In this document: positions 1 to 5,592 of the stretch, one piece after another
Layout: every line of letters starts with the position of its first letter
Position numbering within the stretch: position 1 is the stretch's first letter
NCBI GenBank assembly: GCA_021783855.1
Contig: JAJXTL010000175.1
Span: forward strand, 1-5,592
Source of the DNA: Pseudomonadota bacterium
GTDB taxonomy: Bacteria; Pseudomonadota; Gammaproteobacteria; Burkholderiales; Gallionellaceae
Direction of reading: 5' to 3'
DNA length: 5,592 nt
The notes under the pieces: generated by a model
The model's database searches: none
The model's input: only the letters and a program-made list of their open reading frames with translations
What the model was told of the DNA's origin: nothing
Program-made: the position numbers and the translations under genes

Positions 1-525
1 ATCTAAAGCTGCTTCCTCATCGAGAATGGGACCAGTTAGTGCTTTTGGAACGGCATTTACGAGAGCGTTAAGTTTTAATAGGAAATCGCCCCAGTACTTT
101 TGAATCAGAGAAATGTCGAGGGCGAGTTCTTGGCAGACATCCTCAAAGAAGAGGACGTGCACCGAGAACTTGCCGTTTGATTTTCGATCATTGGATAGTA
201 AACGGATAAACTCTTGAAATGAAGCGTCACGCGGCCCACCGATGACAAGATAAAAATCGTGGAGAGGCGGTTGAAATATTTCAGCTTTTGTGATCTCGGA
301 AATCGCGTCGTCTTCGCTTAATGCATCCATGTTTTTTGCTTGAGCGGCGACGGTCGATGTGCCTATCTTTCCAAATATATCAACTCCGTGCTGCCTTTGC
401 CCGCGGCGACCGTTGCGCTGCGCATTTGGATCTCGCCAGCGCAGCCGCATTGCGTCAAGTGCCATATCTTCCCATTCATCCTCGGACTTTGGCCGAGGCC
501 ACTTTGCGGTTGAGAGAGTAGGCAT
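1..525 (-). CDS. PD-(D/E)XK (Mrr/restriction-like) nuclease-domain protein, N-terminal part; runs off left edge
   Basis: The minus strand is open from an ATG at 525 to the window edge (175 codons, no stop), so the C-terminus is missing. The N-terminal ~130 residues look like a restriction-endonuclease-fold domain. There is an acidic helix (EDEWED, 15-20, candidate E17 or E19), then a polar GRRGQRQHGVDI stretch (39-50) giving the catalytic Asp D49, then AAQAK (60-64) giving the Q-x-K motif with Q62 and K64. After the core comes LVIGGPRD (93-100) and FSVHVLFFEDVCQEL (120-134). These match the 'iattapRD' and 'FsV.vlfWedI' segments I associate with N-terminal nuclease domains of large NTPase-type defence proteins. 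Residues 135-175 are probably a linker into a second domain. The only SD-like element is a weak GGATAG before the start, and an in-frame TAA at 540-538 bounds the start upstream. An Met at 330 is a poorer start because it would remove D49 and K64. The nuclease call is fairly firm; the defence role is inferred. Confidence 0.8.
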   Translation of the reverse strand, partial: MPTLSTAKWPRPKSEDEWEDMALDAMRLRWRDPNAQRNGRRGQRQHGVDIFGKIGTSTVAAQAKNMDALSEDDAISEITKAEIFQPPLHDFYLVIGGPRDASFQEFIRLLSNDRKSNGKFSVHVLFFEDVCQELALDISLIQKYWGDFLLKLNALVNAVPKALTGPILDEEAALD

Positions 526-595
526 CGAGCTATCCGTTTATGGGTGGGTGAACCAAGTCTATAGGCATAATATCATTTTGACCCACGACTAACGA
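526..595. other. AT-rich gap between the small coiled-coil gene and the nuclease gene
   Basis: This 70-base gap is noticeably more AT-rich than the pepA-lptG core, especially 555-580. It should hold the leader of the nuclease gene. On the minus strand there are TATTAT- and TATAGA-like hexamers, but no -35 box at good spacing, so no promoter is called. GTGGGT (544-549) and ACCCAC (581-586) could pair, but with a 31-base loop and no U-tract they do not make a credible intrinsic terminator. The nuclease gene could therefore be read from its own weak promoter or by read-through from pepA-holC. Confidence 0.4.
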
Positions 596-606
596 CTAAC
601 GACTAA
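586..606. repeat. Threefold tandem 7-bp repeat CGACTAA (TTAGTCG on minus)
   Basis: Three perfect head-to-tail copies of CGACTAA lie at 586-592, 593-599 and 600-606, followed by a partial CG at 607-608. On the minus strand the array encodes the last codons and stop of the 110-residue coiled-coil gene (GTT AGT CGT TAG). It therefore sits exactly at the boundary between the core operon and the nuclease gene. A 7-bp period is not a multiple of three, so changes in copy number would shift the frame past the stop, but the stop survives while two copies remain. It could be a simple slippage repeat, a piece of a dispersed repeat, or a trace of an insertion junction. Confidence 0.85.
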
Positions 607-928
607 CGTCTGCTTTGCTCAGTGCGTCGCGCAGCAGTTGGGGCAGTTCGGCCTTGAATTCGCTGATCGCCAGATCAACGGCCAGCCGTTGCAATTGTTC
701 GAGCTGGCTGTTGAGTTTGCTGGTAAACACGGTTTCCAGATGAGCTTCGAGTTGCTGCAAGAGTTGATGTATTTCTTCAGGGTTTAGCGTTCGGGGCGGC
801 AGGTTGTCGGCAGGCGTCACCTCGGGCAACTGAATGACTTCCGTGAGTATCGGCAGCGCGGGCGCTTCCGAATCGTCTGCGACTTCGGTCAGCAGGGGTA
901 GTTCATCGAGTTCGTTCATGGTGTTCAC
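596..928 (-). CDS. Small acidic coiled-coil protein with twin LPxLTEV motifs, coupled to holC
   Basis: This is a 110-residue protein with no recognised catalytic domain. The N-terminal half is acidic, proline-rich and probably disordered. It contains two near-identical motifs, LPLLTEV (10-16) and LPILTEV (26-32), with a degenerate QLPEV at 33-37. Residues 50-105 are predicted by eye to be long amphipathic helix or coiled coil, rich in Gln, Leu and Glu. There is no signal peptide or membrane segment, so it is probably cytoplasmic. The GTG start at 928 is chosen over the ATG at 919 for two reasons: GGGAGAA lies 6 bases upstream, and the GTG overlaps the holC stop as GTGA. That coupling suggests production with the chi subunit and possibly a related role. 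Burkholderiales carry a small protein with an 'IPVLTEV'-type motif near holC (I recall it as DUF2486); homology to that is a guess. The last residues (VSR) come from the tandem repeat, so the natural C-terminus may have been altered. Confidence 0.75.
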   Translation of the reverse strand: MNTMNELDELPLLTEVADDSEAPALPILTEVIQLPEVTPADNLPPRTLNPEEIHQLLQQLEAHLETVFTSKLNSQLEQLQRLAVDLAISEFKAELPQLLRDALSKADVSR

Positions 929-1395
929 GGCTGATTCTCCCGTGCCAGATCGAAGTGGCGCAGTTCGTAGCCGCGATCGCGATAAAATTTGAAGCGTTCC
1001 CGCCCCTGTCGGCTTTCATTTTCACTTGTACCGACAATTTCGGCGACCCGCTCAAAGCGGCTGAAAAACGGCATGCACTCGTCATGCAGACTGATCAGCA
1101 GGTCGTAATGTGGGAACTTGTCGTTGTCGTGGCTCAAGACAACAGGCCACTTCGATCCTTCGACAATCTCAGGATTCAGGGCAGACTCTTGATCAACATC
1201 AGTGTAATTGCAATGGGCGTGCGGGATGAAAGCGGTGTCGGGGTATTGCCACAGCAGTTTGTCCAAGGCATCACAGCTTGCGGCATCGGGCAGGCTGATG
1301 ACCGTACGCAGTCCGTGTTGCATGGCTTTATGGCTCAGTTGGCAGGCGGTGCGCAGCTTGTCGGCTGTGCCGGTGTAGAAATCGACCTTGGTCAT
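925..1395 (-). CDS. holC: DNA polymerase III chi subunit (HolC)
   Basis: The 156-residue product has the size and motifs of the chi subunit. In E. coli, chi pairs with psi (HolD) in the clamp-loader complex and binds the C-terminal tail of SSB, tethering the replicase to coated single-stranded DNA. Recognisable features are the N-terminal VDFYTG (4-9), FIPH (57-60) in the strand after the second helix, and the C-terminal basic segment from GRERFKFYRDRGYEL (131-145) to HFDL (147-150). These follow the usual HolC pattern of R/K-rich helix plus 'YRDRGY.L.H.D'. The ATG at 1395 is preferred, giving the classical MTKVDFYT start. The frame is open for another 17 codons upstream, but that extension (from 1446) does not look like HolC and lacks an SD; a weak GGA lies 6 bases before 1395. 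The gene follows pepA by 93 bases, and its TGA overlaps the GTG of the next gene by four bases. Confidence 0.92.
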   Translation of the reverse strand: MTKVDFYTGTADKLRTACQLSHKAMQHGLRTVISLPDAASCDALDKLLWQYPDTAFIPHAHCNYTDVDQESALNPEIVEGSKWPVVLSHDNDKFPHYDLLISLHDECMPFFSRFERVAEIVGTSENESRQGRERFKFYRDRGYELRHFDLARENQP

Positions 1396-1488
1396 GTTAT
1401 TCCATTTCGCAATCTGCCGTGGGATGCGGTGAGATATGAACCGCATCGTTTACAGCGATGCGCTTTCTTCGTCAGCGTATCCTGCAAC
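1396..1488 (-). other. pepA-holC intercistronic gap with a 7-bp stem-loop
   Basis: CGCATCG (1442-1448) and CGATGCG (1456-1462) are perfect inverted repeats around a 7-base loop. On the minus strand this forms a hairpin about 27 bases after the pepA stop codon. No run of U follows on the minus strand, so it is unlikely to be a strong intrinsic terminator. An intercistronic processing or stability element, or a partial attenuator lowering holC expression relative to pepA, are possible readings. No separate holC promoter is evident. Confidence 0.45.
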
Positions 1489-2979
1489 TTATTTTGTGTT
1501 ATTCACCCGGTTAATAAGATACTGCGTGAGCAGGGGCACGGGGCGACCGGTCGAGCCTTTTTCCTTGCCGGATTTCCATGCAGTACCTGCGATATCCAGA
1601 TGCGCCCAGCGGTAGTCCTTGGTGAAACGCGACAGGAAACAGGCGGCTGTCACGCTGCCGGCAGCGCGTCCGCCGATGTTCTGCATGTCGGCGAAATTGC
1701 TGTCGAGTTGCTGCTGATAGTCATCCCACAGCGGCATTTGCCAGGCTTTATCATTCGCATATTCCCCTGCATCGAGCAGCTCGCGGGCCAAGGTGTCCTG
1801 ATTGCTGAACAGTCCGCTGGCGACGCCGCCCAGAGCGATTACGCAGGCGCCGGTGAGCGTTGCGATGTCTATCACGGTGTCCGGTTCGAAGCGCGCGGCA
1901 TAGGTCAGTGCGTCGCACAGAATCAGGCGACCCTCGGCATCGGTGTTGAGTATCTCGATGGTGAGACCCGCCATGCTTTTGACGATGTCGCCGGGCTTGC
2001 TGGCCGCGCCGTCCGGCATGTTTTCGCTGCTTGGAATGACCGCGACAACGTTGAGTTTTAATCCCATTTCGGCAACCGCCAGCATGGTGCCCAGCACGCT
2101 TGCCGCGCCGCACATGTCATACTTCATTTCGTCCATGTCGGCGCCGGGTTTGAGCGAAATACCGCCGGAGTCGAAGGTGAGTCCCTTGCCGACCAGCACG
2201 ACCGGTTTCTGCTTCTTTTCTCCACCGCGATATTCCAGCGTGATCAGCTTGGCGGGTTGACGACTGCCACGCGTGACGGATAACAGCGAGTGCATGCCCA
2301 GTTTTTCCATGTCCTTCTCTTCGAGGATGGTCGCCTTGAGTTTGTGTTCCCCGGCCAGCTTATTGGCTTGTTCTGCCAGATAGCTCGGCGTGCAGATGTT
2401 GCCGGGCAGATTGCCCAGGTCTTTGGCCAGTTTCATACCGTGCGCGATGGCGGAGGCTTGATGCAGCGCGGCTTGAGCGGCACTGTCCGGTTTTTTTGCA
2501 GAGCCCAGCAGGATTTTGCGCAAGACTGGCTTGTCGGCAGGTTTGCTCTTGAGCCCATCTGTGCGGTAGGCTGATTCCGCGGCTGTCAGCACGATCTGGT
2601 TGATTTTCCAGCTTTCATCGCGATCTTTGACGGGCAGGTCGGTGAAGTAAAGCGCCGCGTCCTTGCAGATGGTCTTGTGCAGTGCGGCAAAGGTTGTGCG
2701 CAGCATGTCGAGAAATTGTTTCGCGTTGAATTCGTCAGGTTTGCCCAATCCCACCAGCAACACTCGCTCGGTGGTGACGCCGGATAATGAATGTATCATC
2801 ACGGTGCTGCCTGACTTGCCCGTCATGTCGCCGCGTGCGATCAAATCGCTCAATTGATGGTTGACGCTCTGGTCAAGCGCGTGTGCGGCAGGGGCCAATT
2901 GTCCGCCCTCAAAGATGCCTAAAACCACGCAAGCGCTACGCTGATTTTCCGGGCTGCTTTGTTTTATGCTAAATTCCAT
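1489..2979 (-). CDS. pepA: Leucyl aminopeptidase, M17 family, two-metal (PepA)
   Basis: This is a full-length 496-residue M17 cytosol aminopeptidase, which removes N-terminal residues, preferentially Leu, from peptides; the family forms hexamers. The N-terminal macro-like domain covers about 1-165, and the catalytic domain about 175-490. All active-site residues are visible: metal ligands K265 and D270 (in VGKGLTFDSGG), D288 (KYDMCGA), and D347 and E349 in the family signature NTDAEGRL (345-352). Catalytic K277 (SLKP) and R351 are also present. Every one is offset by exactly five from the E. coli PepA numbers I remember, which argues for an intact enzyme. The ATG at 2979 has a strong GGGAG 6 bases upstream. 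In E. coli PepA also binds DNA in Xer recombination and at carAB; whether this one does cannot be read here. It is the first gene of the minus-strand pepA-holC unit and divergent from lptF. Confidence 0.97.
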   Translation of the reverse strand: MEFSIKQSSPENQRSACVVLGIFEGGQLAPAAHALDQSVNHQLSDLIARGDMTGKSGSTVMIHSLSGVTTERVLLVGLGKPDEFNAKQFLDMLRTTFAALHKTICKDAALYFTDLPVKDRDESWKINQIVLTAAESAYRTDGLKSKPADKPVLRKILLGSAKKPDSAAQAALHQASAIAHGMKLAKDLGNLPGNICTPSYLAEQANKLAGEHKLKATILEEKDMEKLGMHSLLSVTRGSRQPAKLITLEYRGGEKKQKPVVLVGKGLTFDSGGISLKPGADMDEMKYDMCGAASVLGTMLAVAEMGLKLNVVAVIPSSENMPDGAASKPGDIVKSMAGLTIEILNTDAEGRLILCDALTYAARFEPDTVIDIATLTGACVIALGGVASGLFSNQDTLARELLDAGEYANDKAWQMPLWDDYQQQLDSNFADMQNIGGRAAGSVTAACFLSRFTKDYRWAHLDIAGTAWKSGKEKGSTGRPVPLLTQYLINRVNNTK

Positions 2980-2983
2980 GCGT

Positions 2984-2988
2984 TGCTC
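2984..2988 (-). promoter_or_regulatory. pepA ribosome binding site
   Basis: The minus strand reads GGGAG, then CAACGC, then the ATG at 2979. This is a near-ideal Shine-Dalgarno sequence at 6-base spacing. It fixes the pepA start and argues against lptF beginning inside this segment on the other strand. Confidence 0.75.
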
Positions 2989-3009
2989 CCTAATTTAATT
3001 TACGTTCCG

Positions 3010-4143
3010 ATGCCCGATTATCCGCAAACTAGCCATATAAAGTCAAAGTTGTTTCGCGCGGGCCTGTTTCATCGTGCCCTGGTGATGGAGTTTGTCGGCA
3101 ACGGCTTTCTGGTATTTGCAACTCTGCTGGGCATTGTGGTGATCAGTCAGCTGATCCGTTTTTTGAGCGATGCGGTCGGCGGCAAACTCGCGGTGGACGG
3201 AGTGCTGGCGCTGCTGGGTTTCAGCGCGCTCAATTATCTGCCGGTGCTGCTGTCCCTGAGTTTGTTCATTTCAATTTTGCTGACGCTGTCGCGCTGCTAC
3301 CGGGATAGCGAAATGGTGGTGTGGTTTACTGCCGGAATCGGGTTGACGCGCTGGATACGTCCGGTGCTATGGTATGCCATGCCGGTAGTGATGGTGATTG
3401 CGCTGCTGAGCCTGGTGCTCTCGCCCTGGGCGCTGCGCAAATCCGATGAGTACAGGAATAAACTGGACAGTCGCGATGAGGTGACGACGGTGACGCCGGG
3501 TACGTTTCACGAGTCGGCTCAGGCAGACAGAGTATACTTTGTCGAGAGTGTCGACACGAAATCCGGCCTCATCGGCAATGTCTTCGTGCGCTCCATACAA
3601 AACAGCCAGCTGGGTACCATGGTGGCGCGTCACGGTGTGCAGGAAACCATGCCGAATGGCGACCGTTTTCTGGTGCTGTTGAACGGTACGCGCTATGAGG
3701 GTATCCCGGGGCAACGTGACTATCGCATCGTGGATTTTGAACGTTATGCGATGCGCATTGACAGCGCGCCAACCAAACAGGAGCTGCCGAATGTACGCAC
3801 GCTGAACACTCCGGCGCTGTGGCGTCATCCTACCACCTGGAATTTGTCCGAGCTGGAATGGCGTCTCGGACTGCCGATCAGCGCTGCCGTACTCTCCTTG
3901 CTGGCTGTCGCGCTGAGTTATGTCAATCCGCGCGCGGGGCGTTCGTTTAATCTGGTTCTGGCGCTGGTGTTGTACATGCTGTACAGCAACATGATCAGTG
4001 TGACCAATGCGTGGGTAGGGCAGGGAAAATTATCTCCGGGCATCGGATTGTGGGGTATCCATGCATTGATGCTGCTGGTTGCGGCGTTGCTGTTCTATAA
4101 GCGTATGACGCTGTTTTCGTGGCGCAGGGTGTTCAATAAATGA
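3010..4143 (+). CDS. lptF: LPS export permease subunit LptF
   Basis: LptF is one of the two permease subunits of LptB2FG, the inner-membrane ABC transporter that extracts lipopolysaccharide and passes it to LptC/LptA. From the ATG at 3010 the product is 377 residues. It shows the expected plan: three hydrophobic segments (about 32-53, 63-92, 117-139), a periplasmic beta-jellyroll (about 145-265), then three more (about 288-303, 314-333, 346-363). The cytoplasmic coupling segment DSEMVVWFTAGIG (99-111), ELEWRLGLPIS (281-291) and NPRAGRS (306-312) are typical. The start is uncertain. Homology begins near LFHRALVMEF (19-28), so E. coli-like starts would fall around residue 14-18; TTG at 3049 is the alternative (364 residues). 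Neither has a clear SD. The frame opens further upstream, but that would overlap the pepA start. It ends in a 4-bp ATGA overlap with lptG. Confidence 0.93.
   Translation: MPDYPQTSHIKSKLFRAGLFHRALVMEFVGNGFLVFATLLGIVVISQLIRFLSDAVGGKLAVDGVLALLGFSALNYLPVLLSLSLFISILLTLSRCYRDSEMVVWFTAGIGLTRWIRPVLWYAMPVVMVIALLSLVLSPWALRKSDEYRNKLDSRDEVTTVTPGTFHESAQADRVYFVESVDTKSGLIGNVFVRSIQNSQLGTMVARHGVQETMPNGDRFLVLLNGTRYEGIPGQRDYRIVDFERYAMRIDSAPTKQELPNVRTLNTPALWRHPTTWNLSELEWRLGLPISAAVLSLLAVALSYVNPRAGRSFNLVLALVLYMLYSNMISVTNAWVGQGKLSPGIGLWGIHALMLLVAALLFYKRMTLFSWRRVFNK
3017..3046 (-). promoter_or_regulatory. Sigma-70-like promoter for pepA-holC
   Basis: On the minus strand, TTGACT (3046-3041, 5/6 to the -35 consensus) is followed after 18 bases by GATAAT (3022-3017, 5/6 to the -10 consensus). 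The predicted transcript start is near 3010, leaving a leader of about 30 bases that contains the GGGAG site. This is the best promoter match in the window. It lies over the first codons of the lptF frame if lptF starts at 3010, so the divergent genes either share this DNA or lptF starts later. The call comes from sequence match only. Confidence 0.55.
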
Positions 4144-5216
4144 ATTTGCTGAATCGTTATTTGGCCAGGGAAATATATGCAAGCATAGCGCTGGTGTTTA
4201 CCGCGCTTCTCATGCTGTTCGCTTTTCTCGATTTTATTCATGAGTTGAGCGTGATGGGGTATGGAAAATACAGCCTGGGCTACGTGCTGCTTTTCGTGAT
4301 ATTGACCATCCCGGGCCATATTTACGAGTTGTTTCCGGTAGCGGTGCTGGTCGGCACTATCCTGGCGCTGGTGCAAATGGCGTCACGTTCAGAGCTGACG
4401 ATCTATCGCGCTTCGGGCGCCTCAACTGCGCAGATGCTGGTTGCGCTGTGCAAAATCGCGTTACCCATGATTATCATCAGTTTTCTCTGTGGCGAGCTGC
4501 TGGCGCCGCCTTCCGAACGCATGGCGCAGAAACTGCGTCTCCAGGCAATGAATTCCCAGGTTTCCTTGCAGGCATTTCGCTCCGGTGTCTGGGTCAAGGA
4601 TGATCACAGTTTTGTGAACGTCAAAAGCGTGATGCCGGACACCAGTTTGTCGGACATCGATATTTACAATTTCGATCAAACTTTCCATTTGCAAACGATA
4701 GTCAGTGCCAAGCGCGCAAGCTATGTTCAGCCGGGAAAATGGATGTTGGGGGAGGTGCTTCAGACCAGCTTTGTCAAGTCCGGGGTCACCATTCAGTCCG
4801 CGCAGACTCAGGAGTGGCCTTCCGCCCTGACGCCGGGTATTTTGAGCGTGATGCTGGTGGTGCCGGAACAAATGTCTGCCTATGATTTGTACAAATATGC
4901 CGCTCACCTGAAAGAGAATAAGCAACGGAGTGCGCGCTATGAAATTGCGATGTGGAACAAGCTGGTCTATCCGTTTGCGCTGCTCGTGATGATGGTGCTG
5001 GCGCTGCCGTTTGCCTCCTATCAGCGGCGCTCAGGCGGCGTGAGCGGGATGGTGTTCATGGGTATCGTGCTGGGGCTGGTATTTCACTTTACCGGACGAC
5101 TGGTCGCCAGCCTGGGCGCGCTCAATGACTGGTATCCGCTGCTCAGCGCCACCGCGATGACGGGCCTGTTCCTGTTGATCGGTGCAGTCATGTTATGGTG
5201 GGTGGAGCGGCGCTAG
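4140..5216 (+). CDS. lptG: LPS export permease subunit LptG
   Basis: The 358-residue product is the second permease of LptB2FG and pairs with the LptF encoded just before it; together they form the cavity that holds lipopolysaccharide before transfer to the periplasmic bridge. Length is normal for the family. Hydrophobic segments lie at about 14-33, 48-80 and 101-121. The periplasmic jellyroll covers about 125-255, and three more segments lie at about 275-293, 302-325 and 333-355. The start MNLLNRYLAREI and the coupling-helix motif SELTIYRASG (84-93) are characteristic of LptG, as is the W-x-K-L-x-Y-P-F segment (272-279). The ATG overlaps the lptF stop (ATGA, 4140-4143). An AGGG lies about 10 bases upstream inside lptF, consistent with translational coupling and a balanced 1:1 supply. 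No frameshift or missing segment is seen. Confidence 0.95.
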   Translation: MNLLNRYLAREIYASIALVFTALLMLFAFLDFIHELSVMGYGKYSLGYVLLFVILTIPGHIYELFPVAVLVGTILALVQMASRSELTIYRASGASTAQMLVALCKIALPMIIISFLCGELLAPPSERMAQKLRLQAMNSQVSLQAFRSGVWVKDDHSFVNVKSVMPDTSLSDIDIYNFDQTFHLQTIVSAKRASYVQPGKWMLGEVLQTSFVKSGVTIQSAQTQEWPSALTPGILSVMLVVPEQMSAYDLYKYAAHLKENKQRSARYEIAMWNKLVYPFALLVMMVLALPFASYQRRSGGVSGMVFMGIVLGLVFHFTGRLVASLGALNDWYPLLSATAMTGLFLLIGAVMLWWVERR

Positions 5217-5592
5217 AGGACTTCAGTTGTTCGATGTTGCGACGTGCCGACCGGTGATAGGCAGGCGGCAATTAGCGGAGGCGCCTTCGTGGCCGGTGAC
5301 TTTCTTTGCTCGTCTGGTCTGGCGGCTGTACAACTTGCTCTGGCAGTGCGCACAGCGCCATTTGGAGCTCAAGCAGTGAGTCCGCCATTTACCATTGGAT
5401 GATCATGGCGGTGGATGTGCTGTCCAGGGGCAGGCTTGGCAGGGTGGCGAATTATACCTGAAGGTCATTTTGAAAAAGTGCTTCCTGACAGCGATGTGAA
5501 CTGGCAGACAGTCATCCGCTGTATAACATTCCCCGACTCATCAGCCACCTCTCTGTGCGCTGAACAGGTGTGACGGGGGGTGTCAATCAGTG
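5217..5592. other. Unassigned 376-base region downstream of lptG
   Basis: No convincing gene or intrinsic terminator is visible. On the plus strand one frame stays open from within lptG to a TGA at 5377, then continues to a TGA near 5487, but the peptide is unfamiliar and has no start with an SD. On the minus strand a frame ending just downstream of lptG encodes a Cys-containing stretch with a repeated KWRxxC pattern (KWRTHC, KWRCAHC), but it has no good start. An inverted repeat CCGCCAT (5382-5388) / ATGGCGG (5405-5411) with a 16-base loop is present. So is a perfect minus-strand TATAAT (5456-5451) without a matching -35. The region may be a decayed gene, the edge of a mobile element, or upstream DNA of a gene beyond the right edge. 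Confidence 0.35.
5382..5411. repeat. Inverted repeat CCGCCAT/ATGGCGG downstream of lptG
   Basis: Seven perfect complementary bases (5382-5388 against 5405-5411) flank a 16-base loop. There is no U-rich tail on either side, so it is not called a terminator. It is the clearest structural element in the post-lptG region and could be a protein-binding site or a chance repeat. Confidence 0.4.

Noticed and set aside
544..586. GTGGGT/ACCCAC inverted repeat as a terminator for the pepA-holC unit
   Set aside because: The stem is only 6 bp with a 31-base loop and no U-run follows, so termination there is not supported.
321..592. Two plus-strand frames of 66 and 77 codons near the left end
   Set aside because: They lie mostly opposite the minus-strand nuclease-domain gene, which has recognisable motifs. 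Their Arg/Ser/His-rich peptides look like antisense shadows.
586..606. The tandem repeat as a CRISPR array or iteron origin
   Set aside because: The 7-bp units are directly adjacent with no spacers, and no replication initiator gene or DnaA-box cluster is nearby.
955..2061. Long plus-strand open frame (368 codons) opposite holC and pepA
   Set aside because: It is antisense to two clearly identified genes, its peptide resembles nothing known to me, and long antisense frames are expected opposite GC-rich coding DNA.
3367..3828. Minus-strand frame of 153 codons opposite lptF
   Set aside because: Arg/His-rich shadow of the well-supported lptF coding sequence.
4461..4925. Minus-strand frame of 154 codons opposite lptG
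   Set aside because: His/Arg-rich shadow of lptG with no start signal or recognisable motif.
5182..5379. Plus-strand frame of 65 codons overlapping the lptG end
   Set aside because: It starts inside lptG without an SD, and the peptide is unfamiliar. It is treated only as part of the unexplained post-lptG region.
5499..5527. Possible plus-strand promoter with TATAAC at 5522-5527 near the right end
   Set aside because: No -35 box at 16-18 base spacing, and a sigma-54 reading of TGGCAG fails the GG-N10-GC spacing.

Overview
The window looks like a betaproteobacterial chromosome. The closest feel is the Nitrosomonadales/Gallionellaceae type, but that placement is inferred from gene order and protein flavour only. 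Most of it is a conserved core block: pepA and holC on the minus strand, divergent from lptF and lptG on the plus strand. It carries accessory or unexplained DNA at both ends.

Layout from left to right. At 1-525 (minus, running off the left edge) is the N-terminal part of a protein with a PD-(D/E)XK restriction-like nuclease domain, probably a defence gene. It is open to the window edge, so its C-terminal partner domain is not visible. At 526-595 is a short AT-rich gap carrying most of a threefold 7-bp tandem repeat (586-606). At 596-928 (minus) is a small coiled-coil protein with two copies of an LPxLTEV motif, translationally coupled to holC. At 925-1395 (minus) is holC, the chi subunit of DNA polymerase III. 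At 1489-2979 (minus) is pepA, leucyl aminopeptidase, with every catalytic residue present. At 2980-3060 is a divergent control region with a good sigma-70-like promoter for pepA. At 3010-4143 and 4140-5216 (plus) are lptF and lptG, overlapping by 4 bp. At 5217-5592 is sequence without a convincing gene.

How the genes work together. LptF and LptG form the membrane heterodimer of the LptB2FG ABC transporter, which extracts lipopolysaccharide from the inner membrane and feeds the Lpt bridge. PepA is a hexameric two-metal aminopeptidase, and in E. coli it is also a DNA-binding protein. HolC links the polymerase III clamp loader to SSB. The pepA-holC pair is usually followed by valS in proteobacteria. 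Here valS is absent from the visible downstream DNA, and a tandem repeat followed by a nuclease gene occupies its expected place. The left edge may therefore be the border of an inserted accessory or defence region. That nuclease gene is the best candidate for an undescribed system, but only its N-terminal 175 codons can be seen.
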